Shown here piece after piece: positions 25,709 through 38,000 of a DNA stretch of 64,000 nt (positions are counted from its first letter, which is position 1; the number at the start of each line of letters is the position of its first letter). The notes beneath the pieces are model-generated. The model searched no databases, was not told the origin of the DNA, and saw only the letters and a program-made list of their open reading frames with translations. Where the stretch lies: the NCBI RefSeq assembly GCF_963678635.1, contig NC_087063.1, positions 47,102,101-47,166,100 of the forward strand, in the 5' to 3' direction. The stretch comes from Symsagittifera roscoffensis (taxonomy: Eukaryota > Xenacoelomorpha > Acoela > Convolutidae). Position numbers and translations under genes: made by a program.

Positions 25709-26005
25709 TCAATTTGAAGCCTCCTTGTGTAGATATGCCGTCGCATTCAGACTATCATCTTCTCCTTTGTTCAATCCTCCCACGGGAGGAGGAGTTGTTT
25801 CTCCGCCAGTTTCTAATCTCTTCACGAAAGCGAGTAAATTCTGCTTGCATATCTGGGCAATATAGGCTATGTTGTGTTGCATGATGTGAACTGAATTGTT
25901 AGTTACTACTATCAGGTCGTGCACACCGTCATTTGAGAGGTCAACGACCTCTAAGGCTCTAACTGGCCCAGGATACTTGCGCTCCCACATCAGCTCATAG
26001 ATATT
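25709..26005 (-). CDS. Kaptin exon 6 (last)
   Basis: Starts after TTAAACAG with NIYELMWERKYPGPVR and includes the final repeat DLSNDGVHDLIVV and VHIMQHNI. The last 40 residues (poly-Pro, Asp/Asn-rich) are unconserved in the family. Stop at 25709-25711. Confidence 0.9.
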   Translation of the reverse strand, partial: NIYELMWERKYPGPVRALEVVDLSNDGVHDLIVVTNNSVHIMQHNIAYIAQICKQNLLAFVKRLETGGETTPPPVGGLNKGEDDSLNATAYLHKEASN

Positions 26006-29000
26006 CTGTTTAATACAAAATTAGTCATGTTTTCCCACGCAGCGAAAAAGGCTGAGAAAATTTGTACACATAGCACTTGCGATACAAAACAATACAGCCG
26101 CTAATTCGAAACAATATCGAAAAAATGCCGAAATCTATCAAAATGAATAAAACTAGTTTTCAAAAAAAACACCAAGACAATAGAAGATGAAATTAACATC
26201 AGAAGAAAATTAACCAAGCTTTAAAAAGCCGAAAAAAAATGAGCAGAAACCCTTTCAGCCGAAAACATTTCACAAAAGACTTATTAAAACTAATAAAAAG
26301 TTGGTAAAGCCGCATCCACCTTAATACACACAAGCACACAAAAGGGTTTTTGCTCATCAAACGACGCAGTATGAGGCCAATAAGCGGATATAAAACAGGC
26401 CCAAACTTATTAAAACCGAGAAAAAAAGAAAAATGAAATTTTAAAAAAGACTAAAATTGATTGAAAAGTTAATAAAGACCCATACCCTTCAATATACACA
26501 CACGCACACAAAAACGTTTTTCGCTCATCATGGACGCAATATGAGGCCCATAAGCAGATAAATTTAGGCCGAAACTTATTAAACCGAGAAAAAAGAAAAA
26601 ACAAAAAAATGAAACTTTAAAAGACTTAAAAACTAATGAAAAAGTTGTTAAAGCCCCATCACCTTCAATAAACACATGCAAATTGAAAATTTTTCGCTCA
26701 TTGAACGACGCCACTTCAGGGCACTTAGTAGATATAACACCGGCCGAAACTTATTAAACCGAATAAAAATAGAAGAAAAACAAAAAAAACGAAATAAAAG
26801 TACAAGTTGGTAAAATTATTACCAGCCTGAAAAACAAATTTTGAATATGACCGATAATTAAAATGCTAACATGCTCAAATAAAGTCTGTTGCAGTTTCCA
26901 ATAGAGACCAGAAGATTAATAAGTCCAGGAGATGAGTCCTGTGGACAAAGTTGGTTACCGGGAAAAAAGTCTAGTACACGATTGCAATACTCTTGCTTAT
27001 CGCAAGGCGGCAATTCCAGGCGACAGTTGCTTATCGCAAGGTAAACAGGCGACAGTTCATACTAGTTTAAGAGGCAAATATTAATAAATGCGCCTAAGAC
27101 CGCGAATTTAATCGCATCGGAGCAAGTGATCACTGCTTGTCAATGCCTTGTTATGAATTTACAGCTGTTACGAATTCTTACCGAACACGAAAACATAACC
27201 TGGAAATGTAAAATTTCCAAAATCCACATCAAGCTTCACGCAGGTGAAAAAAGAGAGCAAAATACTTCAAAGTGAAACACAGATTCGTGGAATGATTTTT
27301 ATATTTATTTGAGAGCTTATACTAAACATAGCCATCAGACAGTTGGAAAAGAGTGAACGAACGCAAAAAAAAACAGAAAAAATATCAATTTTTGACAGAA
27401 AAACACAGATGCCCCTAAAACTATTTGAGATTCTAAAATAACTTATGATTGAACCATTTTTTGATAAACTAACCCATTTTGAATAGGTAATTTTTTTATT
27501 CCGCTGGGAAATCGGAAAATTAAATTCAATTTCGAAACTAGAAGTCGATCACATTCAGAAAGAAAATGAACTGAACTTTGAAAAAATCAAAGTCAAACCG
27601 CGAAAAAGTAAAACAAAAAATGAAAAATATCACGACTTACGTTCATCGACTCTTCTAAAATATACGGCCTTAAAGCTCATCGAATTTCAAGAATATGTTG
27701 TGATAGACATTTGATGATAAAACTCAAAGAGTTCATGGTAAGCTAGCCGACCAAAAATATGTCTGAAATCAAAGCCGAGAAAAAAGTATTTCAAGAATGA
27801 AAATTGCCGGTCTGAACTTACACTGAAAAAAATTTGTCCTAATATCCTGAGTATAAACAATTTCCCCTCAATGTGAAGTCCCCCTCAGCGTGAAAATTTT
27901 TGGCTAAGAAAGTGATGTAATATGAGGCTACTTAGTTAGTGTATAAATGATACGCCGAAACCATTGAAGTGAATCAAAAAGTACTAGCGTGTAACGCACC
28001 TTCGATGCTTCAAATTTATGATAAATCACAAAACCGCAGATATAAGAAATAAAAATTGCATCCTTTGAATGTACTCTGACAGCACCCAATTACAGGGTTG
28101 GTAATTTCATATTTTGTAAAGTTATTCAAGTTTTTTTAATTCAAAATTTGAAAAACCATACTATTTTGTGATTTTTTTATATCTAAGTTCGTTGAAAATT
28201 TTTAAAATGACAAAAAAACGCCATTTCTCGGAAACTAAAAGCAAAGGAGCAGTCGCATTTGCACCCAAGATTTGCAACTTCTGAGAGTACTCACAGCACC
28301 CAACTACAGGGTTGGGAACTTCAAATTGAAATTCTCTATTTTTTTTTTAAGTGACATATCTCCAGAACTACAAAAACTTGAGAACTCATATTTGGAGGCA
28401 AAAATTGCAACCCCTGAGAGTACTCTGACAGCCTCTGACATCAGATTAGGAATTCCAAACTTTGAAGAAAGAAATAAATTTAAGTTTTCTGAAAACTTTT
28501 TTGAAAAGAAAAACAGAAAAAACGTCATATCTTGAAAACTAACAGGATTTAAGCACTTGTAGTTGCAGAAAAAACTCGTAACCCCTAGTAGCGCATTGAA
28601 AAGCCTCAATATAGAGATAGGAACTTAAATATTTTATATCTTGAACATTTAAAGAACATTTAAAGACATCTTTGAACATTTAAAGACATTACAAACGTCG
28701 CATCTCGGAAACTAAAAACATTTGAGCAGTCGCAATCGGATGCAAAATCTGCAACATGAAACTCCTGAGAATACCCTAACAGTACCCAACTACAAGGTGG
28801 AGAATTTCAAAACTTTTTTAAAATTATTCATATTTATATTTAATTTTTAAAATCTAAGTTTTCTGAACAAACAAAAAAAACAAAACACGTCATATCTCGA
28901 AAACTACAAAGATTTGAGCAGTCATTTGGATGCAAGTTTTACAATCCCTCAGAGTGCCCTCACAGTTTCACACTACAGGATTCTAAAACTGTCATATCTC

Positions 29001-32000
29001 GAAAACTACAAGGATTTGAGAAGTCATATTTCGAGGCAAGATTAGCCACTCATGTGATAACCCTCACAGTTTCCACCTAGAGGATTGAGAATTTCAAACT
29101 TTAAGAATTTAAAGGATTTGAGAACTGATATTTGGAGGCAAGATTCGCAACCCCGCAGAGTACCCTGGCAACACCGAACTACAGTGATGAGAATTTCAAA
29201 TTTTGTAAAGATTTCAAAACTTAAGGTTTCTAGAGATTTCTGAAAAATCGCGAAAACTGCCGTATCTCGTAAACTTAAAGGATTTGGTTATTCATATATG
29301 GAGGCCAAAACCACAACACCTGGGGAAGTCCTGACAGCATCCCAATACTGGGTTGCTAATTTCTAATTTGGTGAAATAAACACTGAATTCAAACTCGTAA
29401 AAAATCTTAACCATTGCAATATACGATATAGCTTGAACATAATACGTTGAAAAAGCTTAAACATGGCGAGATAGTGAAGCCCGCATTTAAATATATAATA
29501 GATTATTTTCGAGTGGGAAATCTATTCATTAAATCCTTTTTCGACTACCCAAAAACTATTCACGTTTTTTTCGTGTTATTTGCCACTTGCGTAGTTGGAG
29601 AGCCTGATTTCACTTTCTCTTTGCAAATGAAATTGAAATGAGAAGAAATCATAGGCGAAGAATCAAAACCTGAAATAGACAGAAGAAAATTAACACGACC
29701 TACATTAAGGTTTTAACTATGTTTATTGGCCCGTAAAAATAATGTGTTTTCGATAAAATTCCAATACCCCGAAAAATGCAATCAAGGATTAAATTAAGCC
29801 GAAAAGGGAGAAATCCTAAGAAAAAACCTGGAGACTGCTGTGATCTAAATTCCGAACTGTGAAAAAACGCTGATCGCAATGGTAATCATAATACAAAACT
29901 GCATATATAAATCAAACGATTCCTTTCAGCATATTTATGTCTACCTTAACGGGCGAAAATTTGAATGCTGCAATCTGTTGATAGAATGTTCCGATGACTA
30001 TCTCATTTTGACAGTCCATGTCTATGTCATATACTGCACAGCACAGAACACAGTCGGCCTCGATACTTGAGTCATCAAAGGGCACCACTTTCGAAAAGCT
30101 GCTGTTAACCACGTCGTGATACACGTACACAAACCTTAAATCAATTGCACACCATTAAAAAACGAGTGTTTTTAACTTCAAAGAGCTATCTAAAATTGTA
30201 CAATCACAAAACCCAAGTGCTCACGAACCGAAGATACTAAAACCTACAGCTTTTTTTCTTAATAGGCTCTTTTCTCTTGACGTTTAGAGTCCAAAACCTA
30301 ATAACATAACAAGGATTTACAAAGAGGCGAAGCGGAGCTTCCTACCAGTTGCGATACAACACAAAACAGCCGCTAATTCGAAAAAATTTCAAAAATGCCC
30401 AAATCTATCAAAATGAAAAAAAAACTAGTTTACAAAAAACACCAAGACAATAGAAGATAAAATTAGCATTAGGAGAAAAATAGCCAAGCTTTAAACAAGC
30501 CGGAAATACCTGAGCAGAAACCCTTTAAGGCGAAAACATTTCACAAAAGACTTATTAAAACTAATAAAAAGTTGGTAAAGCCGCATCCACCTCAATACAC
30601 ACAAGCACACGAAAAAGTTTTCGCCCATCAAATGACGCAAAATGAGGCTAATAAGCCGCTATAAAACAGGCCCAAACTTTTTAAAACCGAGAAAAAATAA
30701 AAAGAACAAAAAAAATGACATTTTAAAAAAGATGTTGAACCCCACGTTAAAAGTTAACAAGACTGCTCGTATCATGGCGAAGCCCTGAATGTTCCGACTG
30801 CCTTTTAAGGTTTTATGGATCAGTAATAACATTAAAAAAAAACAAATGAAATAAAAGAAAATGAAACTCTTTTTTCTAAAATTCGAATTTTTTTTTGAAA
30901 ATCATCCCCCCACATGCCATATAAAGTACAAAAGGATAAATTTCGCTTTTTGTAACAAATCAATTATGGCAATTAAGCTGCTTTCAACGAATTTGGAACA
31001 ATTTTACGACTGATTAACTCTCCGCTTGCGCGTTAATAGCGCGAAATATATCGCGCGTTAATTGTCCCAAATTGGCCAAAATTGCAATCTTTAAACTCCC
31101 ATAACTTTACGAAAAATGATCACAGGTGAAATATCTTTTCAAATTTGAGCTCAGGACAACAATAGCTTTCGAACGATATAAAAAAATTCCGTCAAAAATG
31201 GTTAGTTAAAAAATTTGTCTGAAGAAAAAAAAACTCACCCCGAGCACAAATATTCCGTTACTTTCGTATCGAAAGTCGGAACAATAAAGCCCCACCCCCT
31301 TCAATACACACACGCACAGAAAAACGTTTTTCGCTGATCAAACGACACAATATGAGGCCCATAAGTCGATATAATATAGGCCGAAATTGACTTAATCAAG
31401 AAAAAAGAAAATAAAAAAATGAAATTAAAAAGGCCGAAACTCATTAAAGCGAGAAAAAAAAATGAAATTTTAAAAAGACTTTAAACCGATTTAAAAGTTG
31501 TTAAAGTCCCATCCCCTTCAATACACACACATAAAAACATTTTCGTTCATCAAACGACGCAATATGAGGCCAATAAGCCGATATAAAATAGGCCGTAACT
31601 TATTAAACCGAGAAAGAAAGAACAAAAAAATTTAAGTTTGGAAGACTTAAAAAAAAGTTGTTAAAGCCCCATCACCTTCAATACACAAAAGCACAGTGAA
31701 AATTTTCTGCTCACTAAACGATGCCAACTCAGGGCACTAAGCCGATACAATATAGGCGAAATTCATTGAACCAAATGAAAATTTTAAAAAAAGCACAAAA
31801 TGAAATAAGAAAATAAGTTAGTAAAATTACTACAGACCTGAGAAACAAATTTCGAAATGCTAACATGCTCTAAGAATATGCTAACATGCTCTATAAAAAT
31901 ATGTCTGTTGCAGCTTCTAACAGATACCAGGAGATTAATGAGTCCAGAAGATGACTCCTATGGACTAAGTTGTGTCAGGGGAAAAAAGTCTAGTACCCGA

Positions 32001-35000
32001 TTGCAATACCCTTGCTTATCATAAGGGTAAAAAAAGTTCCATAATGCCATTTTCTTTAAAAAGAAAAATTGCATTTACTCTAATGCAGTACAGACAACCA
32101 AGTTGATCTCGGTATTGCCTAGATCTACTGCTTTGCTGGTGAAGAATCGTAACTGAGTAACAGGACCGTCGAAGCAAATAACTTTCGCAAACAAGAGCTC
32201 CACTGCAATAGGTGGTGATTCAGTTGTGTTTTCTTGGGAAGTGGTTATACTCGTAAGGGCTAGCTAAAACATACCAATTTACTTACTAATATCGACAAAA
32301 ATTCTAAACTTCAATTTTGATTGCTTCAAAACTTACATAGTGGTCACCTAATATGCTTAAGCACTGCAAATCACGAGACTTACATTGATATACTGAAAAG
32401 AAAAAATTGACTGAAAAACAATGAATTTATTTCTCTAATACACTTTTTTGATGACACTGCTAACTTATCATATACTAGTGTGATAATATTTGAAAAAGAT
32501 TGACCGGTTGCCATGCTAGTAGCACAGAATGACCAGAGCACGCAACATACGGCTAGAAAAGTGTAATAGGACAAGGAAACCACAAAGTTTTCGAATTATT
32601 GAACATTCGAATTTCGAATAAAACAATATATATATTAAGTTAAGACTCATTGAATTTCAAGAACTGTCATTTTTTATGGTGATAATCTGAAAATTAAAAT
32701 ACTCTTTCGAAAATTATTGTGACCTTTAAATTTTTGCTGTTCGATAGTTGAGTGTGCCTTTCTTTTAAGACAGAAAATAAACTGAGCTTAAGAATATATC
32801 AACTGAAGCGAGAAAAACAAACTTGAGATTGAAGAAATCTTAAAATTTTCCTCGCCAAAATAAACGACCTCGATGAGTGTCTTCTATGTTCATTCGTTGC
32901 CGCTTTAGAAGGGGAAATATCTGAACAATTACTCTCGACATAGAGAGCATTTAAAAAATTTTAACACAGAGGGGAAGCTGAGCGATACAAACTTGCGATA
33001 CAAAACCACTTGCGATAGAAAACAAGAAAACCGCTAAGTCAGAAAAAAAATGGAAAAGGTCAAAAAACCAGATCCACCGAAACGAAAAGCTATTTTTTCA
33101 ACAAAAATTTTATTTGCTTGTCAAATGAAGCATTATAGGCCGATATTGAATAATCCAAACCCTATAAAGCCGAAAAAACAGAACAAAAACACGCCAACAA
33201 AAGAAACTTTACCAATGGGTAGCGAAGCCGAAAATACCTTAGCAGAAAACCTTTTGGCCGGAAATATCAACAGTAGTTAAGACTTCTAAAAAGTTTTTAA
33301 GTCCACCTAACGCTCATAACACACTCACACACAATGAATTTAATTGCTTGTCGAATGAAGCATTATAGGCCGATATACTACAGGACAAAACCTATTTAGA
33401 CGAAAACAGAAAAAAAAGACGGAACAAAATCAAAAAAATTCAAGGCTAATAAAAAGTTAGAAAGTCCTTTTCATCTTCACTCAAAAATACACACTCACAT
33501 ACAATTTTTTTGGCTCGACGAAAGACGAATTTGAGGCCATTAAGCCAATATAATATAGGCCGAAACCTATCAAGCGGAAAAAAGGAAACAAATAAAGCTG
33601 AATAAAAATTGTTGTCATGAACTATAAATTCTACAGAGATATTGAGCAATTTGCGCAATCCAGATAGGGGCATTAAAGTTATGTTTCCCTCCAAACGACA
33701 CAAACTCAAGGCTAGTACAATTAAACCCGCAGAAATACATCAAAACACTAAAAATACTATGTAAATTGCGCAAAGCAAAAAATTCTATGTGGCAACTATG
33801 TCGCCAAAACATAAGCAGATAAATATTAAGCCGACAATTTTTTGAAACTTCTACAATTTCTAATTTTGACCATTGCTTGAACAAAGTTTTTCTACGGGAA
33901 AAAAGTGTAGTACTATTATACCAGATTGCAATACCCTTGAATGTAATACCCCGCTAAACACCTTACTGTCTTTTTCTAAAATAGCTATTAACAATGCAAA
34001 AATACTCCGCCATAATTTTTTCAGAGAAGTAGAACAAGACAATTGTAAATTATAGAATTTTTTAAAATCAGAAAAGATCCGTACTTTGAAAATTAAGCCG
34101 ACAAAAAATCAGCAGACAAACGAAAACGGGACTCCAATTTCACCCCAAAACAATCATATATCCCTAAAAAATAAAAGGCCTGTCTGACTGGGACTCGAAT
34201 TCTAGACCTTAGGGTGAAAACAAAAGCGCGTTATGCCAAAAGCAAGTGCAAAGGATACCGAAAATTTTTTGGTTCAGTAATAAGCAAGTTCAATTTCATG
34301 TTTTATATGCAAAAATTCTAGTTCCCGATAACAGGACCGTTGCTCCCGCAAGTGTACTTTTCCGGAAGGAATAATTGTAAACTGCCATACTACAATGAGA
34401 AAGATCATTTTGAGCTTCGATTTTGTTCCAACCATTCAAAATGGAGAGAAACTTCGTCTTCAGGTGTGTTTATAGTTTTTCTTTTTCTTAAATTTTCGCG
34501 CAAAATCAGTTAGCAAAAATATTCATCAGAATAAGTAGAAGTATATCATCGAAAAGCCTTTTCAATCGTGATTCGAACAACATTTAAAGAACTTTCTCTG
34601 TTGAGGAAAACTGGCCCTTAATTTTCATTTTTGGTCTAATTTCGAGCAAATTAAGTGATAGTTTTTCCTCTGCCGAGAACTTTTTCAGTTGTAGTCCAAC
34701 TTTTTAAAGACAATTCTGGTCCAATATACCTTACTTAATAACTGTCTACGTGTCGTTCGATTAGTTCTTTTTTCACAACACGCACAAAAAAGTTTGCAGG
34801 AATGGTCGGAACATCCTATGCTACTTGCACAGAAACCGGCTATCACTGTGGCTTTTGTATTTTGACATGGGACAATCTAATTTGCAGGACAGTTATGCAT
34901 ACAAGGATTAGTGGGTTACAAAAAGCTAAGATAAATGTGAACATATTTTGGCTTGTAAGCACGCTATTAATTGTTTAAGAAGCCTTTCAAGATTCTTAAA

Positions 35001-38000
35001 GGCAAAAATCTACTTGAAGCTCAAAAGATCATATCATGCCTTGTCTTAAGCACTATGCCACAACTTTTAATTATTGCAAAAAATACAGTTATTAACTCTT
35101 AAATAAGCCAAGACAATTACAAGGACAAGTAAACGCCATTGTAAAAAAAACTCACTTAATGCGTGTGTACTTTTTAAACTTATTTTTTTTATTCCACGAA
35201 ACAAGACATTATGAAACAGGATATTCTCTTTATGAAAGAGAATATCCATTTGCTTTTACATCTAGTCGAGCGTCTTTATCAGTTAGGGTTGAATTGTTGA
35301 CAAAGCTCTCGCCTTGCAACGACTGAAGTTTCGGCTCGATTTCAACATCAAAGCAAACCTCGCTCATGAGGGTGGCAAAGATATCTCTGGTTTCGTTATG
35401 CCTCATGTGGGTGTATCCACCCTTTGCACAGTGAAGGGCCTGGGTAAGGTCAAAAGATTGACCACATGCTCATGTGAGTGGAATGTTGGTTGGTTCCCAT
35501 CCATATCTGAGATAAATTCCATCCCGGAATTCGGATTTATTCAGGTTAAAAATATATCTGCTAAGAGGCAGTGCATTTAACCAGTTTGAGGCTCCTTTTT
35601 TGGAGGCCAGCTCAAGTGCGTATTTTTCATTGTCGCTCAAGTTGTTCAAAATGTTAGTTCTCTTTTGGTTTGTTCTTTCAGTTTTGAGTGTTTTAATTGT
35701 GTATTGATTTTTTCTTGCTCAGATATAGCTGATAATGGGTGGTATGTGTCTAGGACTGATGATGTTTTAATTGACCATTCTAAAAAATTCTCATAGTCAG
35801 AAGGTAGCTTGATATTTAGACCACCCATTTTTATTGGCAAAGAAGCGATGTCTCTAAATTGATGGCTGATATTATCTTTACCAATTAAATTTGGAATGAG
35901 ATTATCCTGCAGTGGCCTGCATGTTTTCTGTGGTATTGGGTGTAGTTCTAGCTAAAGACGATAATTTTTCTTGTACCCCTTTGGTGTAACAGGAGTACAC
36001 GTTTTGTGATGTTTTCGCGATCTTGCCAAGAATTTTCAGTATTTTATTATGTTCTTCTTACTGAGTTTCTAAGAAAATTTTACATTCAGTCTCGGATCCT
36101 ATGACAGAACTAAGTACTCTGGCTCCTTTCTTCATTTCAATTTCGGTATTTTTGAATACTTTTATCGCCTCATTGTGTTTTACAATGAGCTGGCATTTCG
36201 ATGCATTTACATGATATCCAAAATATTTTCCGTGTCTGATAATGTTGTCAAGAACTCTTCGCAGGCTTTTCAAATTACCGACTGCGTTGCCATCATCTGC
36301 ATACCATTTCTGTGTTACGCTGTTATCGTTGACTAGTTTTATTAAAGGTACAGTGGCTAGCCCGTACATTGCCATTGCTAATGGGTCTCCTTGTGTGGTT
36401 CCTTCTCTAGATAGGATTACTTTTTCATTTACGAAAAATTTGACGGATTAGAGTATGAGTTCTGTATTGCGGGTAGTCCCAATGTGCTAATTGTTTTAAA
36501 GCACCCAAAATTTATTGCCCTTAAAAATTAGCCTATATCAAAAATAACGGATACCTGAATATTTCCATTCTCCCATGCAATGGCAGACAGCCTTTTATGC
36601 TCAGCAAAGGGTACGTACATCACATCCAGCCACATAATAAGTGGTAGCGGCTGATCAACTTGTTCCAAAAAACGGCGGTCAAATTGGAATTCTGGGAATA
36701 ACTTCTGAGACTCGTCGTGCGAAAGCTCGCTAAACTTGAAGAGCTGATCTGTTGAGCAATTTCGGAAAATGTGAACGTCTGAATTTTCGCACGGAATTAG
36801 AAACACCTGTGAAATGAGAACCTTTTGAGAGCCTTCTTTTGAAAAAAAGAACGGATCAACCGTACAATTCCCCCCCCCTAATCGATTTAGGGTGGATAAA
36901 TTACTCGTTTTTCATATATCAACTTCGAGGGCAAACTAAATTGATCTAATTAGTCAAAAATTAATTCAAAAATAACTATGAATAATAATTTGGTTAATTA
37001 ACAGTAGAAAACAGGTGCTCCTTTTGGAAAATTTTCACAAGAAGTCTATTCTGCGCTTTTGTTTGAAATGAATATTTTATACGAAATCAATTTTCAAAAA
37101 ATACGAGGCTAGGGGTGAGCTTCTACGATAACAAATACGTGGCAAGGGGGAAGGAGATTGCACGGTTGATCCAAAAAAAAACACTTCTTTTGAGCGTTTT
37201 TCATTTTGATTTTCGCAGAAAAAAAAAACATGTGACGTTTTTGCGAAATCTGGAAATTAAAATCGGCATTCTAAATTACAAATAATTCACGTTTTTTCGG
37301 GCGATTTACAACTAAGTTATTGGATAGCGTAATGTGAATTGAAATTACAAAAAATTCCAAACTTCGTTCATTAACAATAATTCGACTTTCGCTGCTCATC
37401 GATATCAAGTGGAAATAATTTATCTCTGATGCTTAATTTTTGAACTATGATACAGAAAGTATCTTGAAATGAGAAAAAGCTCACTCAACATTTTGATCGT
37501 CCTCGGGAGTGCCTAAAAAGGCATCGGTTACGTTGGTTGGGTTGAAAGTCACTACTTGTTCAACATAATCTACAGGTGTCGAGGCGGCATCGTCCACACT
37601 CGGAGCGGAGTAAATATTTATGCAGCACTTCTGGTCTAAACTCTCATTTTCAGGGTCCTCCTCAACCTGGTTGATGAATATGACACCTTTAACAAACGTT
37701 CAATTCTTTCTATTTCAGTTGTCGAAAGACGATTTCGGACAAGGAAATGATTTCATTCCTATCTCCAAACTTACATATTAGATTCACATCTTTCTTAGGA
37801 ATAGAGTGGACAGCGAGGACGGTGAAAGAACTCTGGAACTCGGTTAGACCTGGAAGTTCTACAGTGGGAGCAGTTCCACGAAGATTATCTGCCCTATCAA
37901 AACGAACAATTCGAAAGCAATTTTCGAGAGCTTTTTCATTGGAGTCTGTTGCTGCAACTAAGACTTCTTCTGCTTTACGATTGCAGTTAAAAAGCTTAGT

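Noticed and set aside
33050-33280. Basic 76-codon frame in kaptin intron 3
   Set aside because: It reads through satellite family B-like sequence and contains no known motif; no splice context supports an exon.
35314-35580. Plus-strand open frame of 88 codons
   Set aside because: It is antisense to the C-terminal part of the RT relic, whose minus-strand reading gives recognisable family blocks.
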